A stretch of 64,000 nucleotides of DNA from Anaerolineae bacterium (GTDB lineage: Bacteria; Chloroflexota; Anaerolineae; Aggregatilineales; Phototrophicaceae). The stretch lies in the NCBI GenBank assembly GCA_022823165.1, contig JAJDXR010000051.1, forward strand, positions 30,725 to 94,724, given 5' to 3'. Positions 35,281 to 44,683 of the stretch are shown here, piece by piece (the stretch's first letter is position 1; the number at the start of each line of letters is the position of its first letter). A model generated the notes under the pieces. It had not been told where the DNA came from and ran no database searches. It was given only the letters and a program-made list of their open reading frames with translations. The translations under genes and the position numbers were made by a program.

Positions 35281-35718
35281 ATGTCTGTTTATTCGTTTGC
35301 CGATATTATGATCGTCCCGGATGAGATTCTTTGCGAGATGCACGAGGAGGGCGATGCCTGCGATGTGCTCGTGCAGATGGAAGACGGGACAGTATACACA
35401 GCCCTGTTCGCCACACTGTCCTATATCCACCGGCAACTGTCCTTGACCTGGATGGTCACTGAATCAATACCCGAGACGCCGCCGGTCCGTTACGCCGTCC
35501 TGGATACGCCCCATATCATCGTTGAGAAGCTGCACCCCGAGATAATTGAAGATACGATCGACAATTTAGTCGCGCAAGATGTCTTCGAGAGCCTCTTCAC
35601 CCGCGTCACTGAAGACGAGCGCGCCGATCCACAAGCCGCCGCCCCGCAGAGGAAGCTGGCCACCCAAGCCATCGCGCAGGCGGTCATCGAAGAAGTGCTG
35701 GTCTTGATCAACGACTGA
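35281..35718 (+). CDS. Conserved hypothetical protein
   Basis: A soluble, acidic protein of 145 residues beginning SVYSFADIMIVPDEILCEMH. The N-terminal half is beta-rich (VLVQMEDGTVYTALFATLSY) and the C-terminal half helical. No family is recognised and no signal peptide or membrane segment is seen. It has no operon partner; the 200-base region upstream contains nothing recognisable. Confidence 0.55.
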   Translation: MSVYSFADIMIVPDEILCEMHEEGDACDVLVQMEDGTVYTALFATLSYIHRQLSLTWMVTESIPETPPVRYAVLDTPHIIVEKLHPEIIEDTIDNLVAQDVFESLFTRVTEDERADPQAAAPQRKLATQAIAQAVIEEVLVLIND

Positions 35719-35801
35719 ACCTCAAGTCCATAACGCCCTTCGCGCCTGATTGTCAGTCAACTGCGTTCCCCTTAGCGGGTATCGTGTTTCTGTTCGCTTA
35801 T

Positions 35802-35959
35802 GCCACCGAGTACGCCGAGACCTTTGAGGACACAGAGAAAAGCAAATTAGCCAGTGAGTCAGAGGCGATTCTCGCAAGCTGACGGCGGCTGATATTCAGC
35901 AATATCGCAAGATCGCCAATACCTCTGCGCCAACGAATGAACTCGGTGTACTCTGTGGC
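35802..35959. repeat. MITE-like element with terminal inverted repeats (copy B)
   Basis: Left arm GCCACCGAGTACGCCGAGA and right arm ACTCGGTGTACTCTGTGGC match as inverted repeats at 16 of 19 positions, the same termini as copy A at 32795. The unit is 158 bp, lies between the hypothetical gene and thrS, and the two copies differ in their centres. Confidence 0.65.
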
Positions 35960-35971
35960 AAAGACAATACT

Positions 35972-35999
35972 GGGCGAGGCTGCCGCAGGCTGCCCCTAC
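35972..35999. repeat. Short palindromic intergenic repeat
   Basis: GGGCGAGGCTGCCGCAGGCT then GCCCCTACC: hairpin arms GGGC/GCCC around GGCTGC/GCAGGCTGC, ending in CCTAC on the 3' side, as in the other copies of this repeat. Confidence 0.5.
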
Positions 36000-36095
36000 C
36001 TCAATAGCGCCCTTCTCCGCTATAATTCGCGGCGTTTGCCGCCTGGTACCTCAGCCTTGACCGGCTGAAAACAGTACTCCACTTGAGGACAGACG

Positions 36096-37907
36096 ATGGC
36101 CGAAGCAGCATACGAAGACAGTCAACTTTACAAGATCAGGCACTCCGCCGCCCATGTCATGGCGGAAGCGGTGCTGGAACGATTCCCCGACGCCAAAATC
36201 GCCATCGGCCCGCCGATCGAGGACGGCTTCTATTACGACTTCGATTTGCCGAGCGCAATCAGCGCCGACGACATCAAGTGGGTCGAAAAGCGCATGAAGA
36301 AGATATTGTCGCAGCGCCACGCATTTACCATGCGCGAAGTCAGCCCGGCCGAAGCCAAAGCGATATTTCATGACCAGCCCTACAAGTTGGAGCTCATCGA
36401 CGACCTGGTAAGGGGCCGCGTCGACGACAACGGCAATGCCATCAGCGAACCTGCCGAAAGCTTGACGGTTTACACGCAGAATAACTTCACCGACCTCTGC
36501 CGCGGGCCCCACGTCGACAGCACCAAAGACATCAATCCCAAAGCGGTCAGCATTTCGCTGCGCCCGCCGGCCGGCGCGTATTGGCGCGGCGACGAAAAGC
36601 GCCAGCAGCTCACGCGCATCTACGGCACAGCCTGGACCCATCCGGCGGAGCTAAAAGCGCACCGCATTCGGCTGGAAGAAGCGATCAAACGCGACCACCG
36701 CGTTCTCGGCGAAAAGCTTGATCTCTTCATCATTGATTCAATGGTGGGCAAGGGACTGCCGCTGTGGCTGCCCGATGGCGCGACCCTGCGCGACACGCTG
36801 GAACGCTGGCTGCGCGACATTCAGATCGAGCGCGGCTATTTGCCGGTGGTCACGCCGCATTTGGGCAATATCGAGCTGTACAAGACTTCGGGCCACTACC
36901 CCTACTACGCCGACAGCCAGTACACGCCGATTGATGTCGACGGCGATCAATTCTTGCTGCGGCCCATGAATTGCCCGCATCACTGCCGCATCTACAGCAG
37001 CCAGCCACGCTCCTACCGTGATTTGCCGCTGCGCTACGCCGAATTCGGCACGGTCTATCGTTATGAGCAGTCGGGCGAATTGCGCGGCTTGACGCGGGCG
37101 CGCGGCTTCACCGTCGATGACGCTCATCTCTTCGTGCGGCCCGACCAATTGCTGGATGAATTCAAAGGCGTCGTCCGGCTGATTCAGCACGTTTTCAGCT
37201 CGCTGGGCATGAGCGATTTCCGCGCCCGCCTCGGCACGCGCGAAGCCGTCAGCGACAAATATGTCGGCGACAACAGCCTGTGGGAGACCGCTACCACCGC
37301 CATCATCGAGGCTTGTGAAGCGCTGGGCATGGATTATCACATCGAGCCCGGCGAAGCCGCATTCTACGGGCCCAAGCTCGATTTTATCGTGCGTGATGTT
37401 TTGAAACGCGAATGGCAGCTGGGCACGGTGCAAGTCGATTACAATCTGCCGCAGCGCTTTGACCTGGAATATGTCGACCGCGACAACGAGCGCAAACGCC
37501 CGGTCATGATTCACCGCGCGCCCTTCGGCAGTATGGAGCGCTTCATCGGCATCCTGATCGAACATTTCGCCGGCGCGTTTCCGCCCTGGCTGGCGCCGAC
37601 TCAAGCCGTCGTCATCCCCATTCGCGAAAGCCACAACGGCTACGCCCGCGAAATCGAGAGCCTGCTCAAGTCACGCGGTTTGCGCGTCAAAGCCGACTTG
37701 CAAGACCGCAACATGCGCTCCAAGATCAAGCAGCACCGGCGCATGAATGTCCCCTGGCTGCTGATCGTCGGCGACCGCGATATCGAGAACCGGACCGTCA
37801 GCGTTCGGCTGCGCAGCGACGAAGATCTGGGCGCCATGCCGCTGACGAGCTTCGCCGACGCCGCGCGGGGGATTGTCCAGTCGCAGTCTCAGGAGATCAT
37901 GCTTTAA
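36096..37907 (+). CDS. thrS: Threonyl-tRNA synthetase, lacking TGS domain
   Basis: Charges tRNA-Thr. The protein begins directly with the editing domain (H16-x3-H20 in RHSAAHVMAEAV), so the usual 60-residue TGS domain is absent; length is 603 instead of about 640. The class II core shows motif 1 (TLERWLRDIQIERGYLPVVT), MNCPHHCRIY for zinc binding, motif 2 FGTVYRYEQSGELRGLTRAR and the anticodon-binding domain after residue 495. TGS-less ThrS proteins are known in several phyla and remain functional. No T-box leader was recognised in the short region between element B and the ATG. Confidence 0.93.
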   Translation: MAEAAYEDSQLYKIRHSAAHVMAEAVLERFPDAKIAIGPPIEDGFYYDFDLPSAISADDIKWVEKRMKKILSQRHAFTMREVSPAEAKAIFHDQPYKLELIDDLVRGRVDDNGNAISEPAESLTVYTQNNFTDLCRGPHVDSTKDINPKAVSISLRPPAGAYWRGDEKRQQLTRIYGTAWTHPAELKAHRIRLEEAIKRDHRVLGEKLDLFIIDSMVGKGLPLWLPDGATLRDTLERWLRDIQIERGYLPVVTPHLGNIELYKTSGHYPYYADSQYTPIDVDGDQFLLRPMNCPHHCRIYSSQPRSYRDLPLRYAEFGTVYRYEQSGELRGLTRARGFTVDDAHLFVRPDQLLDEFKGVVRLIQHVFSSLGMSDFRARLGTREAVSDKYVGDNSLWETATTAIIEACEALGMDYHIEPGEAAFYGPKLDFIVRDVLKREWQLGTVQVDYNLPQRFDLEYVDRDNERKRPVMIHRAPFGSMERFIGILIEHFAGAFPPWLAPTQAVVIPIRESHNGYAREIESLLKSRGLRVKADLQDRNMRSKIKQHRRMNVPWLLIVGDRDIENRTVSVRLRSDEDLGAMPLTSFADAARGIVQSQSQEIML

Positions 37908-37986
37908 GTAAATTGACCTGCTTGGAAGACAGCGGCGACTATCAAGGGGGCTTTTCACCTGTCCTAATCTCTGGACAGTTGACAGT

Positions 37987-38271
37987 CTACATCCTTGAGC
38001 AATTCAGTGATTTCACTGTCGCTTGTATCGCTGCAGAATAGTGACGGGTATCCGCATTGTCTTCTAGTTCTTCACGAGCCAATTCTTGCGCGATTTCACG
38101 GTGCATTTCATCTATTGGCTGGCCTTCGCCACCGGTCTTGGCAAAATGGTATCCCTGTCGAATATCTTCAAGAATCTGCGCTTTTGACGGTATGCTGTCA
38201 CCCGCTGCGCCTACGCCATTGCCAAGCAGGTCCAATGCAGGTAACGGTTCTGAATGCTTTTTCGGGACCAC
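37987..38271 (-). CDS. Small conserved hypothetical protein
   Basis: A mainly helical protein of 94 residues with a GTG start and a very strong GGAGGTGA ribosome-binding site. A central segment KAQILEDIRQGYHFAKTGGE is reminiscent of small antitoxin-like proteins, but no partner is adjacent and no DNA-binding motif is clear. It is convergent with thrS. Confidence 0.5.
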   Translation of the reverse strand: MVPKKHSEPLPALDLLGNGVGAAGDSIPSKAQILEDIRQGYHFAKTGGEGQPIDEMHREIAQELAREELEDNADTRHYSAAIQATVKSLNCSRM

Positions 38272-38361
38272 GTCTCACCTCCAATACTCGCTGACAATAC
38301 TGACATCGGCCGGAAAAGTCAAATATGACACTGCCGCATGTTCATGAACTTGAAATCAAGG

Positions 38362-38434
38362 CGCTCCAGGCAGGATTCGAACCTGCGGCACTTGGTTTAG
38401 GAAACCAATGCTCTATCCCCTGAGCTACTGGAGC
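38362..38434 (-). tRNA. tRNA-Arg (CCT)
   Basis: Minus-strand cloverleaf: acceptor GCTCCAG/CTGGAGC, D arm GCTCAGGGGATAGAGC, anticodon stem TTGGT/ACCAA with loop TTCCTAA (anticodon CCT), T arm GCAGGTTCGAATCCTGC, discriminator G. The 3' CCA is not encoded. The region 38435-38694 holds nothing else recognisable. Confidence 0.95.
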
Positions 38435-38694
38435 GAATGCGTCTGTCCGTCATTATATCAGACGGGCGGCGCCCCTCAAATGCGCGAAGGCTGACGATAA
38501 GGCGCCAACTGCCCGCGCCGGAAATCGCCCGCGGAATCGCTACTTAACAAGCGCGGAAATGGCGGTTAAAATCGCGCAAAGACTATAGCGTCGCCAATCA
38601 AATTAAGCTACTATAACGCTAGTTAAGCTCAGAGGAATGTGTTTCGCTTGCGACGGGTGACAGGCGCAGCGCGAAACTGGCAAGGAGACGTCAA

Positions 38695-39048
38695 ATGACC
38701 CACATCATCACGAGCCTGTGTCTGCGAGATGGCGCCTGCGTGGAAGTTTGCCCGGTGGAATGCATCATCGCCGGCAAACCGGAGAACGACTGGCCCTGGT
38801 ATTTCATCGATCCCGATACTTGTATCGATTGCGGCGCCTGCATCCCGGAATGCCCCTTTGAAGCCATTTTCATCGAAGAAGAGGTGTCGTCTGAATATGA
38901 GATGATGGAAGGTCAAGAACGCGTGCCTTTTGACACCAAGGTGATCATTGAGCACAAGGAAGGCGATATCGTCGATCTCACACCGGACATCGCGCCTAAT
39001 TACGACTTTTTCACCCAGGGTCCCGGCTACGACGCGCTCAATATGTAG
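38695..39048 (+). CDS. Two-cluster ferredoxin (FdxA-like)
   Basis: Electron carrier of 117 residues with eight Cys in two groups: C9, C15, C19, C23 (CLRDGACVEVCPVEC) and C43, C46, C49, C53 (CIDCGACIPECP). The spacing of the first group and the long acidic C-terminal extension are those of the 7Fe (3Fe-4S plus 4Fe-4S) ferredoxins common in Actinobacteria and Chloroflexota. The ATG has AAGGAG upstream. It is a single gene. Confidence 0.9.
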   Translation: MTHIITSLCLRDGACVEVCPVECIIAGKPENDWPWYFIDPDTCIDCGACIPECPFEAIFIEEEVSSEYEMMEGQERVPFDTKVIIEHKEGDIVDLTPDIAPNYDFFTQGPGYDALNM

Positions 39049-39102
39049 CTCAGTTCAAAATCGAAGGCTGGCCGCCGCGCGCAAGCGCTGACGGTCAGCC
39101 GC

Positions 39103-39170
39103 AATCCCTCCTGCAGCTTTGTCCGCCGCGCGCGGATTCGTGGATAGAGCTGTCTAGGAGGGATTTTTTA
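39103..39170. terminator. Long hairpin with T tract (candidate terminator)
   Basis: AATCCCTCCT (39103-39112) pairs with AGGAGGGATT (39156-39165), with inner AGCT/AGCT pairing, and is followed by TTTTTTA. It probably ends ferredoxin transcription; it also covers the last codon of the convergent EamA gene. Confidence 0.6.
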
Positions 39171-40047
39171 TTGTCCGCGCTCGCTTGGGCGAAATCAGCC
39201 CGGTTACCAGGCCGACGCTCAAAAGCACTATGACCAGACCGACGATGATGCCCGGGCTGATGCTTTCCTGCAGCCACATCGCGCCGAAGATGAGGCCGAA
39301 AACCGGTATCAGCAGCGTCACAGTCAGCGCTTTGGTGGGGCCCGCGCTGATGATGAGGTAGTAGTAGAGTTGGTAGGCCAGCGCCGTGCAGATAAGGATC
39401 AAAGCCAGCGTCGCCCAAACCGCCTCCGCTGGCGGAGCCGCCTGCGGCAAATCCGCCAGCGCGACCGGCGCCGAAATGAATGCCGCCGCGATCAACTGCC
39501 CGCTCGACATAGACATATTGTTCAAGCCGGTGAAGGCGCGCTTGGCGAAGACGCCGCCGACCGCGTAACTCAAGGTCGCGCCCAGCAGCGCCAGGGTGGC
39601 GGCGATGACCTCGGCGTTTAAGGTCATATCGCTGCCGCCGACTGTGATCGCCACGCCGATGATGCCGAGCACAGCGCCAATCAGTTTGGCCGGCGTCAGC
39701 TCCTCGCCTAGCCCAACCGCCGCCACCAGCGTGGTAAACAGCGGCGTTGTCGACATCAAGATGGCGGCCATCGACGCGGTGACGGTCAGCTCAGCCCAGG
39801 CGATCAAGGAAAAGGGCAGCGCCGAGCCCAAAAAACCCAGCACCAGAAACTTGCGCCAGTGACCGCGTATATGCAGCCGCTGCCCGCGCAGCCGCGCGTA
39901 TACAACCAGGATCAGCCCGGTCGCGGCGACCCGCACGAACATTAAGAATACCGGCCCCAGCGGCTCTACCGCAATACGAATGAAGATGTAGGATGCGCCC
40001 CAAAAGGCGGCTAGTGTGATCAGCGCGGCTAACTGGGCAAGCGACAA
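39154..40047 (-). CDS. EamA/DMT-family transporter
   Basis: A 297-residue inner-membrane protein with ten hydrophobic segments in two homologous EamA halves, including AAFWGASYIFIRIAVEPLGP and FLGSALPFSLIAWAELTVTA in the first. The second half contains the typical EAVWATLALILICTALAYQL. The substrate (metabolite or amino acid export) is not deducible. The start is a TTG with GGAG 9 bases upstream. Confidence 0.88.
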   Translation of the reverse strand: MSLAQLAALITLAAFWGASYIFIRIAVEPLGPVFLMFVRVAATGLILVVYARLRGQRLHIRGHWRKFLVLGFLGSALPFSLIAWAELTVTASMAAILMSTTPLFTTLVAAVGLGEELTPAKLIGAVLGIIGVAITVGGSDMTLNAEVIAATLALLGATLSYAVGGVFAKRAFTGLNNMSMSSGQLIAAAFISAPVALADLPQAAPPAEAVWATLALILICTALAYQLYYYLIISAGPTKALTVTLLIPVFGLIFGAMWLQESISPGIIVGLVIVLLSVGLVTGLISPKRARTIKNPS

Positions 40048-40226
40048 AATTTAGACTCCGGAATCATTGAGCGCCGCTATTGTATCAAAGCGTCAAGACG
40101 CGGAACGCTCCCAATCTTGCCCACCTGCCCGTCTTACCAGGCGGCTCCTGCCCAAAGGTCTAATATCGCGCGGCGCGGCAAATCGCGCAGAATATGAACA
40201 AGGACAGCGAAGAAAAGGAGCATAGC

Positions 40227-41225
40227 ATGGCAAGTATTCTGCAAGAACTATCGGAAGCGATGGCGGACTTGACAGCGGACGCAGCGCCCTCGGTCCTGCG
40301 AGTGGACGGGCGGCGGCGTCTGCCGGCCACCGGCATCGCCTGGTCGGAGCGCCTGATCGTCACGGCGCATCACGTCCTCGAACGCGACGACGACATCAGC
40401 ATCGGATTGCCCGACGGGGGCCGAGCCGAAGCCGAGCTTGTCGGCCGCGACCCGCGCCATGATTTGGCGCTGCTGCGGGTAGAGGCCGAGTTAAAAGCGG
40501 CGCAACTGGCGGAAGGCGACAGCCTGCGCGTCGGCAATCTGGCGCTGGCGCTGGGGCGCCCGCGGCGGCATGTCAAGGCGACGCTGGGCGTCGTCACCGG
40601 TTTGATTAGCCCTGGAGACGCGCGCAGACGGCGCCGGCGCCTGAAGCAGCGCTTCGCCGAACATAGGGACGGCGGCAAATGGAAAGGGAAACAGCGCGCC
40701 TGGATGAAGAAGGCCGCCTGGAAAGCCGGCGGCTGGGAGCGGCTGCTGGCCGGCAGCATCATCCAGACGGACGTCACCATGTACCCCGGCTTTTCCGGCG
40801 GTCCCTTGCTGGCGGCGGACGGCCGCGTACAGGGCATGAATACCTCGGGCTTCGCCGGCGGCGTCAGCATCGCCCTGCCCGTCTCGACCATCCGCAAGTC
40901 GGTATCGGCGCTGCTGGCCGATGGCAAAATACAAACCGGCTATCTCGGCATCGGCGTGCAATCCGCCTTGCTGCCGGAGGCCATCGCCGAGTCCCTGGGG
41001 CAGGGCGCCGGTCTGCTGATCGTCTCGGTCGAGCCGGACAGCCCGGCAGCAGTAGCCGGCATGATGGTCGGCGATATCCTGACAGCGCTGCAGAGCGAGC
41101 CGCTGGAAGATGTCGACGAACTGCAATCGCTGCTGATGCGCCTTGAGCCGGGCGGCGAAGTCGCGTTCAGCTATGCGCGCGGCGGCGATCTGCGCCAGGG
41201 CAGCGTCGTGGTCGGCGCGCAGTAG
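40227..41225 (+). CDS. HtrA/DegP-like trypsin-fold protease with PDZ domain
   Basis: Serine protease of 332 residues with an intact triad: His49 in IVTAHHVLERDD, Asp79 in RHDLALLRV and Ser190 in YPGFSGGPLL. A PDZ domain follows from about residue 235 (GYLGIGVQS, PDSPAAVAGMMVGDIL). A lysine/arginine-rich insert at about 133-167 between Asp and Ser is unusual. No signal peptide or anchor is found, so the protein seems cytoplasmic. The ATG at 40227 has AAGGAG 6 bases upstream; a longer start at 40194 is less likely. Confidence 0.88.
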   Translation: MASILQELSEAMADLTADAAPSVLRVDGRRRLPATGIAWSERLIVTAHHVLERDDDISIGLPDGGRAEAELVGRDPRHDLALLRVEAELKAAQLAEGDSLRVGNLALALGRPRRHVKATLGVVTGLISPGDARRRRRRLKQRFAEHRDGGKWKGKQRAWMKKAAWKAGGWERLLAGSIIQTDVTMYPGFSGGPLLAADGRVQGMNTSGFAGGVSIALPVSTIRKSVSALLADGKIQTGYLGIGVQSALLPEAIAESLGQGAGLLIVSVEPDSPAAVAGMMVGDILTALQSEPLEDVDELQSLLMRLEPGGEVAFSYARGGDLRQGSVVVGAQ

Positions 41226-41259
41226 TAAGCGGCAGCGTCAGCTTCAAGAAGTTGTGAGC

Positions 41260-41290
41260 AAAAGGGGCGGCTTGCCGAGTCGCCCCTTTT
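41260..41290. terminator. Rho-independent bidirectional terminator
   Basis: AAAAGGGGCGGCTTGCCGAG then TCGCCCCTTTT: strong stem AAAAGGGGCG/CGCCCCTTTT with a short loop and flanking A/T runs. It lies between the convergent protease and NHL genes. The core resembles the palindromic intergenic repeat family. Confidence 0.85.
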
Positions 41291-41334
41291 CGTTCTTGAC
41301 CTGCGGATTTACCAGGCTAGCTGTATAGTCCCGC

Positions 41335-43356
41335 TTAGACATCGGGTGGCTCGACCTCTCGCTCCAGCGAGATCTCCATGAGTTCATGCTCCGCTGACAC
41401 CTCCAGGGTGACGGAGTAAGTAAAAGCATCAATGAAACAGAGCGCTTCCCGGCCTTCGCGGCAGTAGTAGAGCGTCACATCGGCTTTCAGGAAGGCATTG
41501 CCCTCGCTAAACTGCAGCGGGACGCTGAGGCTGTCGCCGGTGACTGTCGCTGCCGTCTGCTGCGCCGGCTCGCCCCAGGCGACGTTGACCTGGCTGTCAA
41601 TCAGCGGATTGATTTTGAAGTCATCCGGCAGGTTGAAGCGCAGATTCAGCGCGCCCTCGCCGGCCGCCACCCGGTGTATCCCGCCCGTGATGACCGACTT
41701 GTCGCCGGCATTGCCGCCCAGCAGCGTCAGACGAGAGTCGTCAATGATCAGCGCTTCGGGATTTTTGAACTCGATGGTGTCAACCACCGCGGCGTCGAGG
41801 TCAATCGTCCGGATGACGTGGTTGTTAGTGTCAGCCACGTACAAGACGCCATCGGCGTAGCTCAAGCCGCCGGGCTCGTCAAATTGCGCCAGTTGCTTAT
41901 CGCCGTCTTGATAAGCCCCCGACCCGCCCAGGCCAAACAGGGTATGTGTGCTGGTTTCGCCGGCGGGCACGATTTTGACGCGGCTATTGTAGGTGTCAGC
42001 GATATACAGGTTGCCCTCGCCGTCGCCGTCGATGCCCAGCGCGTGCTGCAGGCGGTTGACGCCCAATTCGCCGTCAATATCGTCAAAGTCGAAGAGGCTG
42101 TTTTCGGTGGTGCCCGAGACGACGGTGACCAGGTCATTCTCGAAGTCGGCCAGGCGAATGGTGCTGGATTCGCTGTCGGCGAAATAGAGCTTGCCGGCGC
42201 CGGAGTAGTATAGCCCGCTGGGCTGCGCTAATTCGCTGTCAGCCAGGGGGACGTCGTTGAGATTGGCTTCGCGCCCGTTGCCGACCGACGGGTAGAGCGC
42301 GTTAGTCTCCGGCTCGTAGATATAGAGCTGGTGCGTACCCGCCATGGCGATATGCAGGCGGCCGGCATCGTCGAATTCGACGTCCCAGGGGCTGCGCAGC
42401 GCCACGCCCAGCGGGTCAGCAACCGGGCGGCCAAATTCAATTCGGCTGCGCCCCATGACGCCGTTGCCCGCCACAGTCGCGACCGTTCGCGCTGCCAGGT
42501 CCGCCATGCGAATGCTGTGGTTATTCACATCAGCGATATACAGCAAGTCGCCGTCCAGCGCCATGCCCTGCGGCTTGTCAAAGGCGGCGCTATCGAAATC
42601 GCCATCGCCGAATCCACGCGCGGACGCGCCGATGATATCCAGCACCTCGTAGCTGCTGAGATCGGCGATCACGATGCGATTATGGCTGCTGTCGGCGATA
42701 AAGAGGCGATTGCCAGCCGCGTCCGCCAGCACTTTGCCCGGATACAGCAGCGGCGTACCCGGGTCGCCGGCGCCTTCCAGCGCCAATTCTAGCGGCGTCC
42801 GATCAATGATGCCGTCGTCAAGGCCATCGTAGTATGCGATCATGCCGCTGAGATAGTTGTCAAAAGTATCGAAGGGAATCTCGCCCGATTGGCGAATGAC
42901 TGCCCGGCCAAGCGGGTCGATGATGGCCACAGTGGGCCAGGCGCGCACGCCATAACTATTCCAGACGGCGAATTGATGGTCGTTAATCACCGGATGGTGG
43001 ACTTCATAGCGCTGTACGATCTGACGCAGATTCTCGGTCTGGCCCTCGTTGGCGAATTTCGCCGAATGAACGCCGATGACCACCACTTCCTGGGCGTACT
43101 TCCGCTCGACCTGCTCCAGTATGGGAATGATATGCAGGCAATTGATGCAGCCGTAAGTCCAGAAATCCAGGATGACGATCTTGCCCAGCAGCCCGTTCAT
43201 CGTCAGCGGCGCGTCGATGTTGATCCAATCCATATCGGCCGGGAACTCGGGCGCGGCGACCTGCCCTTCATATAACTCCTGCGGCGAGCGCTGCGCTTGC
43301 GCCAAGCCGCCCAGCGCCACGAGCATAATCAGCAGCAGTGCCAGTTTCTTTAGCAT
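41335..43356 (-). CDS. Secreted thioredoxin-NHL repeat protein (NHLRC2-like)
   Basis: A protein of 673 residues. The signal peptide MLKKLALLLIMLVALGGLAQ is followed by a redoxin domain whose CxxC is C70-INC73 in LDFWTYGCINCLH, then a series of NHL repeats forming a beta propeller (repeated YIADTYNSRV/YVADTNNHVI-like strands), and a C-terminal beta domain. This composition matches bacterial NHLRC2 homologues of unknown redox function, here exported. The ATG at 43356 has AGGAG 7 bases upstream. Confidence 0.88.
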   Translation of the reverse strand: MLKKLALLLIMLVALGGLAQAQRSPQELYEGQVAAPEFPADMDWINIDAPLTMNGLLGKIVILDFWTYGCINCLHIIPILEQVERKYAQEVVVIGVHSAKFANEGQTENLRQIVQRYEVHHPVINDHQFAVWNSYGVRAWPTVAIIDPLGRAVIRQSGEIPFDTFDNYLSGMIAYYDGLDDGIIDRTPLELALEGAGDPGTPLLYPGKVLADAAGNRLFIADSSHNRIVIADLSSYEVLDIIGASARGFGDGDFDSAAFDKPQGMALDGDLLYIADVNNHSIRMADLAARTVATVAGNGVMGRSRIEFGRPVADPLGVALRSPWDVEFDDAGRLHIAMAGTHQLYIYEPETNALYPSVGNGREANLNDVPLADSELAQPSGLYYSGAGKLYFADSESSTIRLADFENDLVTVVSGTTENSLFDFDDIDGELGVNRLQHALGIDGDGEGNLYIADTYNSRVKIVPAGETSTHTLFGLGGSGAYQDGDKQLAQFDEPGGLSYADGVLYVADTNNHVIRTIDLDAAVVDTIEFKNPEALIIDDSRLTLLGGNAGDKSVITGGIHRVAAGEGALNLRFNLPDDFKINPLIDSQVNVAWGEPAQQTAATVTGDSLSVPLQFSEGNAFLKADVTLYYCREGREALCFIDAFTYSVTLEVSAEHELMEISLEREVEPPDV

Positions 43357-43501
43357 GACTGTTCTCCTATTCCATAGCAAAGAGAGCATAGCACGGATGC
43401 TCACTTACCTTGCCTGTTCAATGCAAGTTAGTCGGCAATGCTAAAGCCGATGTAACGGAATCCTTGCCGTTGTATAACGGCGGCGGCCCGCAAGCCTGAC
43501 C

Positions 43502-44509
43502 TCATGGCGCTTCGCGCAGCGCCGCGCAAACGGCGCCAATCTCATGCTCAATCACTTTGAAGAATTGCGCAGCCGCCCGGGCATAATCGCCCAGCGCCTT
43601 ATATGCGCTGCCCAGCCGGCAGCGAATATCCAGGCGGGCCGGCGCCAAGTCGACTGCCGACGCCAATGCGCGCGCGGCTGCGTTCAGGTCGCCATTTATG
43701 TCATAGAGCTGAGCCAAATTGACGTAGTCATCCGCCGTGACACCAGCGGCGTTCGTCACGGCCAGCATGGCCTGGATAGCTGTCGCCAGGTCACCGGCCT
43801 GGCTGGCAGGCCGCGTCCGCTCGCTCGCGTCCGGCGCAGCCTCAGCGCTTTTGAACAGAAGCCGCGCCCTGATTAAAACGGCATGGATGCGCGCCCCATC
43901 AGGCGCAAGCGTCAAATCCGCCAGCGAGCCGAAAGCTGATGGTCCGCCGGCATCTGGCCGGGGCACAGTCTCGTAGGGCTTGAGCCAGTCCGGCATCACG
44001 AAACCGGTCGACGGCTCGTCCGCAGCCGCCCACGCCAGCTCCGCCCGGTCGAGATAATGCTTGGCTGAATGGGCGTCGCCCAGGTTGGCGTGGATACGGC
44101 CCATGAGCGTCAAGGCTGGCGCATCAGTTGGATCCGCCAGCAATGCGCAGTGCAAATGCGCCTGCGCCCCGCTGCTGTCGCCGCGCTCGAAGGCCGCGGC
44201 GCCCAGCTCGCCATGATCGCGCGCCGGAGCGCATACGGGCCGCATCGGCGCATCCCAAGCGCTGCTGGCGCTCTCGATATCTTCATAGACATTGGCGATG
44301 AGAATGGGGATGATCGAATCGCCCGGGTCTTCCAGCAGCGCGCAATCGTAGTGCTGCAGCGCTCGCCCGTAATCGCCCATATCGTGCAGCTGTACGGCGC
44401 GAGCATAATTGGAAATGCTGAAATCACAATCGGACTGAGTATATGCCGCCGGCGCAAGGCCGGTGAGCAGCAAGAACAGGATAGACAGTAAAAGCGCTTG
44501 TTTATTCAT
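43502..44509 (-). CDS. Secreted TPR-like repeat protein
   Basis: A protein of 335 residues with an N-terminal signal peptide (MNKQALLLSILFLLLTGLAP, likely cleaved at AYT/Q). Tetratricopeptide-type helices follow, for example YARAVQLHDMGDYGRALQHY, NLGDAHSAKHYLDRAEL and YKALGDYARAAAQFFKVI. TPR domains act as protein interaction scaffolds; nothing more specific can be said. It is on the same strand as, and 146 bases from, the NHL-repeat gene. Confidence 0.8.
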   Translation of the reverse strand: MNKQALLLSILFLLLTGLAPAAYTQSDCDFSISNYARAVQLHDMGDYGRALQHYDCALLEDPGDSIIPILIANVYEDIESASSAWDAPMRPVCAPARDHGELGAAAFERGDSSGAQAHLHCALLADPTDAPALTLMGRIHANLGDAHSAKHYLDRAELAWAAADEPSTGFVMPDWLKPYETVPRPDAGGPSAFGSLADLTLAPDGARIHAVLIRARLLFKSAEAAPDASERTRPASQAGDLATAIQAMLAVTNAAGVTADDYVNLAQLYDINGDLNAAARALASAVDLAPARLDIRCRLGSAYKALGDYARAAAQFFKVIEHEIGAVCAALREAP

Positions 44510-44683
44510 AATGATCTAGCTTTCGCCCAATTTGCCTACCCCAATCTTACTTCGCGCGCGGCCGGCGGCGCAAATTTTGCAGGCGCTGGGAGAGCCCCCG
44601 CCCTACACCAGGCAATCGGATTGATGGCCCCATCAAAGGCTTGCGCAGGCAATTAAATCAGAATGAGCAAGGCGCGCGGTCGC

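Noticed and set aside
35960..36095. Possible T-box leader upstream of thrS
   Set aside because: The leader is too short and no T-box consensus or specifier stem is visible.
36738..37634. 298-residue minus-strand frame opposite thrS
   Set aside because: Fully inside the ThrS coding region, with composition expected of an antisense shadow.
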